A stretch of DNA of 58,267 bases from Rossellomorea orangium (GCF_019334305.1 NZ_JAHWGH010000022.1:1-58267), one strand, 5' to 3'; shown: positions 27,997 to 38,100, numbered from the stretch's first letter. Translations and numbers: made by a program. Notes: generated by a model from the sequence alone, not told the origin.

Positions 27997-28196
27997 ACAA
28001 TACGATCTAGTATTTATAGGAATTCCTGATTTCTTAGGTGATTATATTCTTAGAATATAGGGTATTTTATTCTTGTACGAAAAAAGTAAAAGATTGAAGG
28101 CAAAATATTTGAACAGCTATAGTTGTTTTGGTAATCTTATACTGAAACGGCCTGAATATAGGTATTCAGGAAACTATACATAGGGAGGAATTTATA

Positions 28197-28805
28197 ATGG
28201 CTTACGAATTACCGCAATTACCTTACGCATATGATGCATTAGAACCTCATATCGACAAGGAAACAATGAACATCCACCACACAAAACACCATAACGCATA
28301 TGTGACTAAAGTTAATGATGCACTTCAAGGACACGACGATTTATTAAGCAAATCAATTGAAGATCTTGTTTCTAACTTAGACGCTGTTCCTGAAGGTGCT
28401 CGTACGGCAGTCCGCAACAATGGTGGCGGTCATGCTAATCACTCTCTATTCTGGACGGTATTATCACCGAATGGTGGAGGCGCTCCATCTGGAGAATTAG
28501 CAGATGCCATCTCTTCCAAATTCGGAAGCTTCGATTCATTTAAAGAAGAATTCGCGAATGCCGCTGCAACACGCTTTGGCTCAGGCTGGGCTTGGCTTGT
28601 TGTAAACAACGGTGAATTAGAAGTAACAAGCACACCAAACCAGGACAGCCCTTTAATGGAGGGTAAAACTCCTGTTTTAGGCCTTGACGTTTGGGAGCAT
28701 GCTTACTACCTTAACTATCAAAACCGTCGTCCTGATTACATCAGTTCATTCTGGAACGTTGTAAACTGGGATGAAGTAGCAAAGCGTTATTCAGCTGCAA
28801 AATAA
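28197..28805 (+). CDS. sodA: Superoxide dismutase (Mn type)
   Basis: Disproportionates superoxide in the cytosol. Metal ligands: H27 (MNIHHTKHH), His in [11 protein letters not shown] (~82), and Asp and His of LDVWEHAYY (~164 and 168). The [11 protein letters not shown] and [15 protein letters not shown] contexts suit Mn or cambialistic enzymes. It has 202 residues, as in B. subtilis SodA. A strong Shine-Dalgarno (GGGAGGAA) precedes ATG 28197. It is monocistronic with a good terminator. Confidence 0.97.
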   Translation: MAYELPQLPYAYDALEPHIDKETMNIHHTKHHNAYVTKVNDALQGHDDLLSKSIEDLVSNLDAVPEGARTAVRNNGGGHANHSLFWTVLSPNGGGAPSGELADAISSKFGSFDSFKEEFANAAATRFGSGWAWLVVNNGELEVTSTPNQDSPLMEGKTPVLGLDVWEHAYYLNYQNRRPDYISSFWNVVNWDEVAKRYSAAK

Positions 28806-28819
28806 TTTAATCTTTCCTG

Positions 28820-28853
28820 AAGAGGGGTTCTTTAAAGAACCTCTCTTTTTTTT
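28820..28853 (+). terminator. Terminator after sodA
   Basis: AGAGGGGTTCTTT pairs with AAAGAACCTCTCT, followed by T8. Confidence 0.92.
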
Positions 28854-28910
28854 GTATAAGTTTCTTCCCTTTTTCAAAAGATAGGGGTACGTTAAAGGGG
28901 AGTTTTTCAC

Positions 28911-30125
28911 ATGAGTAGCTTTAAAAAGGTATTAGGCGATATTGATTTAACGAAAGATCTCACTTTGCTCCTGTTAATCGGAGGATTGTACTCATTGAGT
29001 ATTGCCCTCTCCAACACCTTTGTGAACATTTACCTTTGGAAGCAGTCAGGTGAATTCATTGATCTAGGGGTCTATAATTTAACCGTGGTCATCTTTCAGC
29101 CTTTGACATTTATTTTAGCTGGAAGACTGGCTAAGAAAGTGGACCGGGTGATTGTATTACGCTTCGGTGTTATTTTTTTGGCCTTCTTTTACATATCCGT
29201 CCTCGCATTTGGAGAATCGGCAGAAGATTTTCTAGTCGTATTGGGTGCGCTACTTGGAATCGGATATGGTTTCTATTGGTTGGCCTTCAATGTCCTGACA
29301 TTCGAAATCACCGAACCTGAAACGAGAGACTTCTTCAATGGTTTCCTTGGTACACTGACTTCAGCGGGAGGCATGATCGGACCGATCCTTGCCGGTTTCA
29401 TCATTTCAAGATTTGCTTCCTTTAAGGGGTATACCATTGTATTTGGAATCTCTCTTTTATTGTTTTCTGTCGCTGTAGTCATGAGCTTCTTCCTCAAAAG
29501 GCGACCGGCTTCCGGGAGGTATTTATTCCTTAGGATCCTGGAAGAGAGAAAACACAATCACAACTGGCGGCTCATCACCAATGCCCACTTTTTTCAGGGT
29601 CTGAGGGAAGGGACGTTCATCTTTATCATTTCTGTCTTTGTATTCATCAGTACCGGAAGCGAATTTGCGATCGGAACCTTCGGGCTAATCAACTCTGGCA
29701 TAGCCTTTATCGGCTACTATGTCGCTTCCAGGGTCATAAAGAAAAACCTTAGGAAGCGGGCTATTCTTGCAGGAGGGATCCTCTTATATCTGGCAATATT
29801 CCTGATCGTATTCGATGTAACCTATACGAAATTATTGCTTTATGCAGGGGTCATTGCCATTGCATATCCCATTTTGTTGGTGCCTTATATTTCTATGACC
29901 TATGATGTTATCGGTACAGGATGGAATGCAGCTGAAATGAGAATCGAATATATCGTGGTAAGGGAAATATTCTTGAATCTCGGAAGGATTGTATCTGTAC
30001 TTTCCTTCATCATAGCTGTGACCTATTTCAATCAGGAAGAAAGCATCCCCATCCTGCTATTGATCCTCGGGGCAGGACATACGCTGATCTATTTATTTGT
30101 ACGAAAGGTCGTTCTGCCTCTATAA
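28911..30125 (+). CDS. yqgE: MFS family transporter (YqgE)
   Basis: 404 residues, about twelve membrane segments. A degenerate MFS A-motif (AGRLAKKVDRVIVLRFG) lies after TM2. A conserved WLAFNVLTFEITEPETRDFFNGFLG stretch and RIEYIVVREIFLNLGR are typical of YqgE proteins. The substrate is unknown. It lies between sodA and pbpA, as in B. subtilis, and no drug-export signature was recognised. Confidence 0.87.
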   Translation: MSSFKKVLGDIDLTKDLTLLLLIGGLYSLSIALSNTFVNIYLWKQSGEFIDLGVYNLTVVIFQPLTFILAGRLAKKVDRVIVLRFGVIFLAFFYISVLAFGESAEDFLVVLGALLGIGYGFYWLAFNVLTFEITEPETRDFFNGFLGTLTSAGGMIGPILAGFIISRFASFKGYTIVFGISLLLFSVAVVMSFFLKRRPASGRYLFLRILEERKHNHNWRLITNAHFFQGLREGTFIFIISVFVFISTGSEFAIGTFGLINSGIAFIGYYVASRVIKKNLRKRAILAGGILLYLAIFLIVFDVTYTKLLLYAGVIAIAYPILLVPYISMTYDVIGTGWNAAEMRIEYIVVREIFLNLGRIVSVLSFIIAVTYFNQEESIPILLLILGAGHTLIYLFVRKVVLPL

Positions 30126-30137
30126 GGAACATAAAGC

Positions 30138-30164
30138 AAAGAGAGGGAAAGATTTCCTCTCTTT
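30138..30164 (+). terminator. Possible terminator after yqgE
   Basis: AAAGAGAGG and CCTCTCTTT form a 9-bp stem with extra A-T pairs, but the T run is short. Confidence 0.5.
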
Positions 30165-30307
30165 ACTTATGGCTAGATTATCATTGAAGAATTCTATAAA
30201 ATAATAAGAGAGGAAACAGGATGAATCTGCATCATTCCAATGGTTAATAAAAAGGATATCAGAGAAGAGTCAGGATGAATTTTTACATATAGGAAGGGCT
30301 GGAAGAA

Positions 30308-32479
30308 TTGAAAAAAAATAAGAGAAAAAGAAAGACGCATGTTCCCGTTCGGATGAATTTGCTGTTTTTTGCCGTGTTCTTATTATTTTCTCTTCTTGTT
30401 CTTAGACTTGGACTTGTTCAGATTGTGAATGGGGAGAGCTATAAGAAAGAAGTGGAAAGAACAGAGGACGTAGTGGTTAATACAGGTGTACCACGCGGGA
30501 AGATGTATGACCGTTATGGCAATGTAATCGTGGATAACGTTCCACTCAATGCCATTACTTACACTCGTGCAAACAATACAAAGATCGAGGAGATGATCGA
30601 GGTTGCCTCCAAACTTTCTGAGTATATCAAAAAGGATACGGGTGACGTCACGGAAAGGGATAAGAAGGATTATTGGTTAATCAATCATAAAGAAGAAGCG
30701 GATGCCAAAGTCTCTGCTTCGGAAATCAAAAAACTTCAAAACAATGAAGACCTTTCTGAGGACGATGTGAATAAAAAAGTTTATCAAATGAGATTGGACC
30801 GTATCACCGACAAAGAACTTGCATCTCTTACTGATAAAGATTTGGAAATCATCGCTATTTACAGGGAATTTTCAAGTGGATATGCATTGAATCCACAAAT
30901 TGTGAAAAATGAAGAAGTCACACCTCAAGAATTCGCAGCGGTCAGTGAGCACTTAAGTGAACTTCCAGGTGTCAACACAACTACGGATTGGAAGCGTTCA
31001 TATGTATTTGATGATACGCTAAGAACCATTTTAGGAAATGTATCCTCTGCCAGGGAAGGATTGCCGAAGAATCTGGTAGATTCATATTTAGCCCAGGACT
31101 ACAACCGGAATGATCGTGTAGGGAAAAGCTACGTAGAATTAGAATATGAAGATGTTCTTCAAGGACAGAAAGAGCAAATTAAAAATGTGACAAAAGGCGG
31201 AAGTGTGCTGGAGTCAGTCCTTGTGCAACAAGGACAGAGAGGGAAAGATATCGTCCTGACCATTGACATGGAACTTCAGCGTGAAATAGAGAAGATCATT
31301 GAAGAAGAATTAAGTAAGCAGATTGTCAATCGTAATGCGTCACCGAATTTGGATCGTGCATATGTTGTCATGATCGACCCAAATACAGGTGAAATCCTGG
31401 CCATGGCGGGGAAACAATATGTAAAAAATCCCGAGACGGGAAAATATGAAATGCGGGATGCTGCACTTGGAACCTTTACCTCTTCCTATGAAGTGGGATC
31501 AGTTGTAAAAGGCGCGACCGTACTTACAGGCTATATGACAGGTAAATTGACACCGGGAGAAGTATTGATCGATGAACCGTTGAGAATCAAAGGGACGAAA
31601 CCGAAGACTTCATGGTTCAATAAATATCAGCAAATTCCCATGACCGATTTATACGCACTGGAGAAGTCATCCAATGCCTACATGTGGAAAGTTGCCCTGA
31701 AAATAGCGGGTGGCAGATATGTGCCGAACGAACCGATCGTGAATAATCCTCAAGCCTTCGATATCTTTAGAAATCACTACGCTCAATTTGGCTTGGGTGT
31801 ACCGACGGGCATCGACTTACCTGGAGAATCTGCCGGACTGACAGGGACCAAGACAGACCCAGGTTTCTTGCTAGATTTGGCTATAGGACAATTTGATACG
31901 TATACGACCATGCAGCTGGCTCAATATGTTTCCACCATCGCCAATGATGGTTATCGTGTACAGCCTCATATCATGAAGGAAATAAGAGAACCTACCAATG
32001 AGAAGGATAGTCTCGGTCCTATCTTGTTTGAAAAAGAAACAAATGTGCTGAACCGCATCGACGCTACGCAGGCACAGATTGAACATGTTCAAGATGGGTT
32101 TTACCGTGTTTATCATAATCCTGAAGGAACGGGTTATTTATTCCATGATGCTCCATACAATGCGGCAGGTAAATCGGGTACAGCCGAAACATATGTAGAT
32201 GGTGAATTAAACTATAACACTACCTTGATCGGATATGCACCGTTTGACAACCCTGAAGTAGCCTATGCTACGCTGGTTCCAGCATCGCATATCCAAGCAA
32301 GCGGCGTGGCGGATCCGTATGTAAATAAATACATCTCCAGACGGGTGATGGATAAGTACTTCGAGTTAAAGAAAGAACGTGCAGAAAAAGTGAAAGACCC
32401 AACATCGGTTAACAAGAAAGTGGAAAATGCAGAAGAAGCGGAAGAACAGATGAAAGAAGAAAGAGAAGAGAATAACTAA
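30308..32479 (+). CDS. pbpA: Penicillin-binding protein 2A (class B, elongasome transpeptidase)
   Basis: Cross-links lateral-wall peptidoglycan during elongation. A short cytoplasmic basic N-terminus and one membrane anchor (about residues 15-38) precede a PBP dimerisation domain with an insertion, then the transpeptidase domain. Active-site motifs: S398-VVK (SxxK), S454-S-N (SxN) and K622-SG (KTG equivalent). The tail is Glu/Lys-rich. The start is TTG 30308 after AGGAAGGGCTGGAAGAA. Synteny with yqgE and pst identifies B. subtilis pbpA. Confidence 0.94.
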   Translation: MKKNKRKRKTHVPVRMNLLFFAVFLLFSLLVLRLGLVQIVNGESYKKEVERTEDVVVNTGVPRGKMYDRYGNVIVDNVPLNAITYTRANNTKIEEMIEVASKLSEYIKKDTGDVTERDKKDYWLINHKEEADAKVSASEIKKLQNNEDLSEDDVNKKVYQMRLDRITDKELASLTDKDLEIIAIYREFSSGYALNPQIVKNEEVTPQEFAAVSEHLSELPGVNTTTDWKRSYVFDDTLRTILGNVSSAREGLPKNLVDSYLAQDYNRNDRVGKSYVELEYEDVLQGQKEQIKNVTKGGSVLESVLVQQGQRGKDIVLTIDMELQREIEKIIEEELSKQIVNRNASPNLDRAYVVMIDPNTGEILAMAGKQYVKNPETGKYEMRDAALGTFTSSYEVGSVVKGATVLTGYMTGKLTPGEVLIDEPLRIKGTKPKTSWFNKYQQIPMTDLYALEKSSNAYMWKVALKIAGGRYVPNEPIVNNPQAFDIFRNHYAQFGLGVPTGIDLPGESAGLTGTKTDPGFLLDLAIGQFDTYTTMQLAQYVSTIANDGYRVQPHIMKEIREPTNEKDSLGPILFEKETNVLNRIDATQAQIEHVQDGFYRVYHNPEGTGYLFHDAPYNAAGKSGTAETYVDGELNYNTTLIGYAPFDNPEVAYATLVPASHIQASGVADPYVNKYISRRVMDKYFELKKERAEKVKDPTSVNKKVENAEEAEEQMKEEREENN

Positions 32480-32480
32480 T

Positions 32481-32530
32481 AAAAAAAAGCTGATTTATGG
32501 GAAAATTGTTCCATAAATCAGCTTTTTTTT
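32481..32530 (+). terminator. Terminator after pbpA
   Basis: A 20-bp perfect stem, AAAAAAAAGCTGATTTATGG with its complement, and ten loop bases, ending in T8. Confidence 0.95.
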
Positions 32531-32687
32531 GACATGAATACAGAAAAATTTGATCGATTTCATTGTGCAATTAAGGAATGAGAGCTTTTTTTTATAAGGG
32601 TACATAATTCATTAAGCATTATACAATACTAGTCCTATAAGGTTTTTTGCAGTTATGAACCGCGGGATCATGAAGAAAAATGTCGAA
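32531..32687. other. Intergenic stretch upstream of the pst Pho box
   Basis: No gene or clear signal is seen between the pbpA terminator and the Pho box; it is AT-rich. Confidence 0.4.
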
Positions 32688-32746
32688 TTTACAAAACCTT
32701 TACAATCGATTAAAACACAATTAACACTCATCTATTAATCTATAAC
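32688..32746 (+). promoter_or_regulatory. PhoP-binding Pho box and promoter of pst operon
   Basis: Four direct repeats at exact 11-bp spacing: TTTACA (32688), TTTACA (32699), TTAAAA (32710) and TTAACA (32721). This is the TT(A/T)ACA array bound by PhoP~P as two dimers. A candidate -10 TATAAC lies at 32741-32746. The operon should be induced by phosphate starvation. Confidence 0.88.
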
Positions 32747-32787
32747 TCGTAGGACAAAACAACCAATATTTTAGGGGGAATTAAAGA

Positions 32788-33699
32788 ATGAAGAACTTCA
32801 AGAAATACGGTCTGCTTTTAATCATCGCAACGCTAGTAGCATTTGCCGCTGCATGTGGGAACGGAAGCAGCACAGACGAAAATGCTGGAGACGAAAAAGA
32901 AGGTTCAGAAACAGCTTCTGGTTCAATCGTAGTTTCAGGTTCTTCTGCAATGCAACCACTTGTTGCAGCAGCAGCTGAAGAATTCATGGCAGAAAATCCG
33001 GATGCAGATATCCAAGTTAACGCTGGAGGATCTGGTACAGGATTATCCCAAGTTTCTGAAGGATCAGTTCAAATCGGTAACTCGGATGTATTCGCTGAAG
33101 AAAAAGAAGGAATTCCAGCGGACGAGTTAGTTGACCATAAAGTAGCGGTTGTAGGTATGACAGCTGCAGTTAATCCTAATGTTGGTATCGAAGAAATTTC
33201 TAAAGAAGATCTTAAAAAAGTATTCACTGGTGAAATCAAGAACTGGAAAGAGCTTGGTGGTAAAGATCAAAAGATCACGCTTGTAAACCGTCCTGATTCT
33301 TCTGGTACACGTGCTACATTCGTTAAATTCGGTCTTGATGGAGAAACTCCTGCTGAAGGAATCACTGAAGATTCTTCAAACACTGTAAAGAAAATCATCA
33401 GCGAAACTGAAGGAGCAATCGGTTACCTTGCATTTTCTTACTTCACAGATGACAGTGTAACTCCACTTGCAGTTGATGGTGTAAAACCAACTGACGAAAA
33501 CGTACAAAAAGGTGATTTCCCAATTTGGGCATATCAACACTCTTACACTAAAGGTGAAGCTGAAGGTTTAGCTAAAACATTCCTTGATTACATGATGAGT
33601 GAAGATGTTCAAACTGGTTTACTGAAAGACCAAGGTTACATTGCTTCTACAAAAATGGAAGTAGAACGTGACGCTGAAGGGAAACAAACGAAGAAGTAA
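32788..33699 (+). CDS. pstS: Phosphate-binding lipoprotein PstS
   Basis: Captures Pi outside the cell for the Pst ABC transporter. A type II signal peptide ends at LVAFAAAC (lipidated C23), followed by a Gly/Ser/Glu linker. Pi-binding segments: VVSGSSAMQPLV, GGSGTGLSQVSEG, IGNSDVF and NRPDSSGTRATFVKF. It has 303 residues. First gene of the pst operon; the Shine-Dalgarno is AGGGGGAATTAAAGA. A stable hairpin lies between it and pstC. Confidence 0.96.
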   Translation: MKNFKKYGLLLIIATLVAFAAACGNGSSTDENAGDEKEGSETASGSIVVSGSSAMQPLVAAAAEEFMAENPDADIQVNAGGSGTGLSQVSEGSVQIGNSDVFAEEKEGIPADELVDHKVAVVGMTAAVNPNVGIEEISKEDLKKVFTGEIKNWKELGGKDQKITLVNRPDSSGTRATFVKFGLDGETPAEGITEDSSNTVKKIISETEGAIGYLAFSYFTDDSVTPLAVDGVKPTDENVQKGDFPIWAYQHSYTKGEAEGLAKTFLDYMMSEDVQTGLLKDQGYIASTKMEVERDAEGKQTKK

Positions 33700-33721
33700 T
33701 TGAGTTGCAATGAAATAAATT

Positions 33722-33757
33722 GATAGGGTAAATGCGAATGGGCATTTACCCTATTAT
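33722..33757 (+). promoter_or_regulatory. Intercistronic hairpin between pstS and pstC
   Basis: ATAGGGTAAATGC (33723-33735) and GCATTTACCCTAT (33742-33754) form a perfect 13-bp stem with a six-base loop and no T run. It could protect the pstS 3' end or partly terminate, giving more PstS than permease. Confidence 0.6.
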
Positions 33758-33782
33758 CTCGTATTTAGGGGTGTTTACGGAT

Positions 33783-34700
33783 ATGGAAAATAAGCTACCT
33801 GCCTCAAAGAGGCTGATCAAAAGTAATAAATCTTGGATGAACGGTGAATTTAAGGGAAGATTCTTAGTGACATTAAGCGCAGTCATCATGATTGCCGCAA
33901 CAATATCCATTACCATTTTCTTAACTTCAAAAGGTTTACAATCATTTATTAAAAATGGTGTAAGTCCAATTGAGTTCTTAACCAGCCCGGATTGGAAGCC
34001 TACAGGCGAGAATCCAATGTATGGTGCTCTCCCGTTCATTTTCGGTTCCTTTGCTGTTACAATTCTTTCTGCATTAGTTGCAGCACCGCTAGGTATTGGA
34101 GCAGCTATCTTTATGACAGATATCGCTCCATCATGGGGAAGGAAAATCATGCAGCCGATTGTAGAACTCCTTGTCGGGATTCCATCAGTTGTTTATGGAT
34201 TTATAGGGCTTACAGTGTTGGTTCCGTTTATTCGAACGAATACTTCCGGTATCGGTTTCTCATTGCTTGCCGGAATGATCGTATTATCAGTGATGATATT
34301 GCCTACTATCACGACCATTGCGACGGATGCCATGAGTTCGTTGCCTAAAAGCCTTCGCGATGGCTCATATGCATTAGGGGCAACAAGATGGCAAACCATA
34401 AGAAAAGTATTAATCCCTGCAGCATTGCCAACTTTATTGACAGCTGTAGTACTAGGTATGGCGAGAGCATTTGGTGAAGCATTGGCTGTTCAGATGGTCA
34501 TCGGAAACACCAGAGATCTTCCTCAAAGTATAGTAGATGCGTCGGCAACATTGACAACGATCATTACGTTAAATATGGGACATACAACTTATGGAAGTGT
34601 GGAGAATAACACGCTATGGTCCATGGGACTTATTCTATTAATTATGTCTTTCGTATTTATCTTATTAATCCGCTACTTATCATCTAGGAGGAAAGTCTAA
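33783..34700 (+). CDS. pstC: Phosphate ABC transporter permease PstC
   Basis: 305 residues, six membrane segments. The permease EAA-like loop reads SLPKSLRDGSYALGATRWQTIRKVLIPAALP. ATG 33783 is 9 nt after GGGGTG; an upstream in-frame start would run through the intercistronic hairpin, so was not chosen. The stop overlaps the pstA start by one base. Confidence 0.95.
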   Translation: MENKLPASKRLIKSNKSWMNGEFKGRFLVTLSAVIMIAATISITIFLTSKGLQSFIKNGVSPIEFLTSPDWKPTGENPMYGALPFIFGSFAVTILSALVAAPLGIGAAIFMTDIAPSWGRKIMQPIVELLVGIPSVVYGFIGLTVLVPFIRTNTSGIGFSLLAGMIVLSVMILPTITTIATDAMSSLPKSLRDGSYALGATRWQTIRKVLIPAALPTLLTAVVLGMARAFGEALAVQMVIGNTRDLPQSIVDASATLTTIITLNMGHTTYGSVENNTLWSMGLILLIMSFVFILLIRYLSSRRKV

Positions 34701-35587
34701 TGAATAGTAAGAGAGCAGACAAGATAGCTACAGGTATTTTCATTGGAATAGCAACGGTCATTATTGCGCTTTTAGTGGCACTATTTTCTTATATATTAAT
34801 TAAGGGCCTTCCTTACGTAACGTGGGATTTCCTTACAACCCCATCAAGTGCTGTTCGCGCCGGTGGTGGAATCCGTGACCAATTATTCAATTCATTCTAT
34901 ATCTTGATCATCACTATGATCATTACGGTACCACTTGGAGTCGGCGGAGGCATTTATATGGCTGAATATGCAAAGCCGGGTAAAATCACGAATACAATCC
35001 GTTCATGCATTGAAGTATTGGCATCGTTGCCTTCTATTGTCATCGGAATGTTTGGATTATTAGTGTTTGTTAATACAACAGGCTGGGGATATACCATTAT
35101 AGGGGGAGCACTGGCACTTACGGTATTTAACCTTCCTGTATTGGTTCGAGTGAGTGAAGATGCCATCAGGGGAGTACCCCGGGAGTTGAAAGAAGCTAGC
35201 CTTGCTCTTGGGATCACCAATTGGCATACAGTGAAAACCGTCCTCATACCTGGAGCATTCCCATCTATTTTGACGGGGGCTATCCTTGCATCGGGACGTG
35301 TATTCGGTGAGGCTGCTGCGTTATTATTCACAGCCGGCCTATCGACTCCCAGGTTGAACTATATGGATTGGAATCCAGTTTCACCTACATCACCTTTAAA
35401 TCTATTCAGACCGGCTGAAACCCTGGCTGTTCATATTTGGTCTGTCAATACTCAAGGTTTAATCCCTGATGTAGACGAAAAAGCAGCAGGTGCATCAGCC
35501 GTCTTGATTCTTTCGGTCTTGATCTTTAACCTTGGTGCACGGTTCATTGGAAGCTACATTCACAATAAAATGACAGCGACAAAATAA
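34700..35587 (+). CDS. pstA: Phosphate ABC transporter permease PstA
   Basis: 295 residues, six membrane segments. The cytosolic coupling loop is GVPRELKEASLALGITNWHTVKTVLIPGAFP. It forms the channel heterodimer with PstC. The TAATG junction with pstC indicates translational coupling; pstB follows after 18 bp. Confidence 0.95.
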   Translation: MNSKRADKIATGIFIGIATVIIALLVALFSYILIKGLPYVTWDFLTTPSSAVRAGGGIRDQLFNSFYILIITMIITVPLGVGGGIYMAEYAKPGKITNTIRSCIEVLASLPSIVIGMFGLLVFVNTTGWGYTIIGGALALTVFNLPVLVRVSEDAIRGVPRELKEASLALGITNWHTVKTVLIPGAFPSILTGAILASGRVFGEAAALLFTAGLSTPRLNYMDWNPVSPTSPLNLFRPAETLAVHIWSVNTQGLIPDVDEKAAGASAVLILSVLIFNLGARFIGSYIHNKMTATK

Positions 35588-35605
35588 TAGAAGGTGTGAT
35601 AGTAC

Positions 35606-36421
35606 ATGTCTGTTCAATTAGAAATGAAACAGAAGCGCTCTTCAAGAGTAGCGGATAGAATCAAAAAAGAGACCATCATCGATGTTCAGAATTTAGACTT
35701 CTATTACGGTGATAATCACGCAGTGAAAAATATTAATATGGAAATCGAAAAAAATGCTGTAACAGCGTTAATCGGCCCTTCAGGTTGCGGGAAATCCACC
35801 TTCTTAAGAACGGTTAACCGCATGAATGATCTAGTGCCGATCGCCCGCGCAGAGGGGAAAATCATGTATGAAGATGTCAATCTTCTAGGTAAGGACATTG
35901 ATGTAGTAGCTCTTCGCAAAGAGATCGGGATGGTTTTCCAAAAGCCGAATCCATTCAGTAAGTCCATTTATGAAAATATTGTTCATGCACTGAAATTTTC
36001 TGGAGTTAAGAAGAAGAGTGTGCTCAATGATCTTGTAGAAGAAAGTTTGACTAAAGCGGCACTTTGGGATGAAGTAAAAGACCGCCTTCATACTTCAGCA
36101 CTGTCACTATCAGGCGGACAGCAACAGCGTCTATGTATTGCAAGAACGATTGCTATGAAACCGACTGTCATGTTATTGGATGAGCCTTGCTCGGCGCTTG
36201 ATCCAATCTCAAATGCAAAAATAGAAGAATTGATCACCGAATTGAAGAAAGAGTACACGATTATCATTGTCACCCACAATATGGGGCAGGCATCCCGTGT
36301 TTCTGACAAAACGGCATTCTTTTATAATGGAGACTTAGTGGAATTCGATCAAACCGAAAAGATTTTCACCAATCCATCAGAAAAGAGAACAGAAGACTAC
36401 ATTTCAGGGCGTTTCAGTTAA
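35606..36421 (+). CDS. pstB: Phosphate ABC transporter ATP-binding protein PstB (first copy)
   Basis: Walker [10 protein letters not shown], signature LSGGQQQR, Walker [14 protein letters not shown] and [18 protein letters not shown] are all present. A basic extension of ~25 residues precedes the domain ([15 protein letters not shown]). It is the counterpart of pstBA; a second pstB follows, as in B. subtilis. Confidence 0.95.
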   Translation: MSVQLEMKQKRSSRVADRIKKETIIDVQNLDFYYGDNHAVKNINMEIEKNAVTALIGPSGCGKSTFLRTVNRMNDLVPIARAEGKIMYEDVNLLGKDIDVVALRKEIGMVFQKPNPFSKSIYENIVHALKFSGVKKKSVLNDLVEESLTKAALWDEVKDRLHTSALSLSGGQQQRLCIARTIAMKPTVMLLDEPCSALDPISNAKIEELITELKKEYTIIIVTHNMGQASRVSDKTAFFYNGDLVEFDQTEKIFTNPSEKRTEDYISGRFS

Positions 36422-36444
36422 TCATTTAGTTGGAGGGGTTTCGC

Positions 36445-37218
36445 GTGGCAGTAGCAACAACGAAAAAAACGGCATTTAACGTTAATGACTTGAATTTATG
36501 GTATGGCAATAACTATGCGTTAAAAAATATTACATTTCCTATATATGATAAAGAGGTAACAGCTATCATCGGGCCATCAGGATGTGGAAAATCGACATTC
36601 GTCAAAACATTGAACCTAATGAATCGTTCTGTTCCCGGGATAAAAATGTCCGGTGAAATCATTTATGACGGAACGAATATCCTTTCCGACAAAGTTGATT
36701 TGGTTGAATTGAGGAAGAAAGTCGGGATGGTATTCCAAAAAGGGAATCCGTTTCCTCAAAGCATCTATAACAACATTACATTCGGACCGAAAGTACATGG
36801 GGTTAAAAAGAAGAAAGAGCTTGATGAAATTGTCGAGTCCACTTTAAAGAGTGTTGCGTTATGGGATGAAGTAAAAGATCGATTGGATGCCCCGGCCATG
36901 GGCCTTTCAGGTGGTCAACAACAGCGGCTTTGCATTGCCAGAGCGCTCGCTACCAAACCTGACATCCTATTGATGGACGAACCAACGTCTGCATTGGATC
37001 CGATTTCCACCGTCAAAATTGAAGAGTTGATCGGTGAGCTAAAGAAACAATATACCATTGTGATTGTCACTCATAATATGCAGCAGGCAGCCAGGGTTTC
37101 TGATAAAACGGCATTTTTCCTATTAGGGGACTTGATTGAATTAGATGAAACCGATAAAATATTTTCTAATCCCACTGACAAAAGAACGGAAGATTATGTG
37201 TCGGGTCGATTTGGATAA
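36445..37218 (+). CDS. pstB: Phosphate ABC transporter ATP-binding protein PstB (second copy)
   Basis: Walker [10 protein letters not shown], signature LSGGQQQR, Walker [14 protein letters not shown] and [25 protein letters not shown] 36445 follows GGAGGGGTTTCGC; an in-frame start 15 nt earlier overlaps that Shine-Dalgarno. It is roughly 60% identical by eye to the preceding copy, so an old duplication. Both carry intact catalytic motifs; they may form a heterodimer or act alternately. Confidence 0.95.
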   Translation: MAVATTKKTAFNVNDLNLWYGNNYALKNITFPIYDKEVTAIIGPSGCGKSTFVKTLNLMNRSVPGIKMSGEIIYDGTNILSDKVDLVELRKKVGMVFQKGNPFPQSIYNNITFGPKVHGVKKKKELDEIVESTLKSVALWDEVKDRLDAPAMGLSGGQQQRLCIARALATKPDILLMDEPTSALDPISTVKIEELIGELKKQYTIVIVTHNMQQAARVSDKTAFFLLGDLIELDETDKIFSNPTDKRTEDYVSGRFG

Positions 37219-37271
37219 TACGCACAGATTAAAAAAGGTTCTTCATCATTACTTAGCAAAGGGGAATAAGT

Positions 37272-37931
37272 ATGGCGATAAGAAGAAATTTTGATAACAA
37301 TTTAAAAGAGTTGAAAGACAAGCTTTTTGATATGGCTGATCTTGCTAAAACGTCTTTAAAAGAGTCTGTGGTCGCCTTAAAGACACAAGACATTGAAAAG
37401 GCAGAGGAAATCATCAAAAAGGATCACGTGATCAATCAATATGATAATGAAATTAACAACCTTGCCATTATATTAATCGCAAAAGAATCACCTGTTGCGA
37501 CAGACTTGCGAAAAATCATCTCGGCATTAAGAATCTGTTCGGAAATCGAACGAATCGGGGATATGGCGACGAATATCGCGAAGTCTACGCTGCATATAGG
37601 GAATCAAAAATTGATCAAACCGATTGAAGAAATCCCTAGAATGCTCTCGATTGCTGAAGAAATGCTTGAAGAAGCGTTGACGGCTTTCTATACAGAGGAT
37701 GCTTCCATGGCGAAAAAAGTAGCGGATCGGGATGATGAGGTTGATGAATTATACGGTCAATTAGTTAAAGAACTGATGACCTATATTCCGAACTATCCAA
37801 ATGAAATCAGCCAAATCACTCAACTGGCCTTTACGTGCAGATATATCGAACGCGTAGCGGATCATGTGACGAACATTTGTGAAAATGTCATTTTCTTAGT
37901 CACTGGCGAACGTTTTGATTTAAATAACTAA
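37272..37931 (+). CDS. phoU: Phosphate signalling protein PhoU
   Basis: Two three-helix PhoU repeats with metal-binding signatures: SALRICSEIERIGDMATNIAK and TCRYIERVADHVTNICENV. It links the Pst transporter to PhoR signalling and restrains Pi uptake in other bacteria. B. subtilis itself lacks phoU at this position, but many relatives have it. Last gene of the pst operon, with a strong terminator. Confidence 0.94.
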   Translation: MAIRRNFDNNLKELKDKLFDMADLAKTSLKESVVALKTQDIEKAEEIIKKDHVINQYDNEINNLAIILIAKESPVATDLRKIISALRICSEIERIGDMATNIAKSTLHIGNQKLIKPIEEIPRMLSIAEEMLEEALTAFYTEDASMAKKVADRDDEVDELYGQLVKELMTYIPNYPNEISQITQLAFTCRYIERVADHVTNICENVIFLVTGERFDLNN

Positions 37932-37938
37932 GTTTTTT

Positions 37939-37972
37939 GCGTCCCTTCATATGATGAAGGGACGCTTTTTTT
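37939..37972 (+). terminator. Terminator of the pst-phoU operon
   Basis: GCGTCCCTTCAT pairs with ATGAAGGGACGC, followed by T7. Confidence 0.92.
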
Positions 37973-38003
37973 GTTTTAATTAACAGTCCTTCGGTTCAAT
38001 TTG

Positions 38004-38032
38004 TAAAGATTATATTAAGATAATGTCGAATC
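38004..38032 (+). promoter_or_regulatory. Weak sigma-D-like promoter upstream of the chemoreceptor
   Basis: TAAA (38004-38007) and GTCGAATC (38025-38032) resemble the sigma-D TAAA / GCCGATAT pair, but spacing is 17 and the -10 has mismatches. Confidence 0.25.
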
Positions 38033-38100
38033 TATAGAAAAAATGGGTATTTTGGTACATATTCTTAATAGATATAAAGTTTTACATACAGGAGGATACA

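Noticed and set aside
28080..28196. Sigma-B or sigma-A promoter of sodA
   Set aside because: TATACT is present near 28139 but no acceptable -35 at the proper distance.
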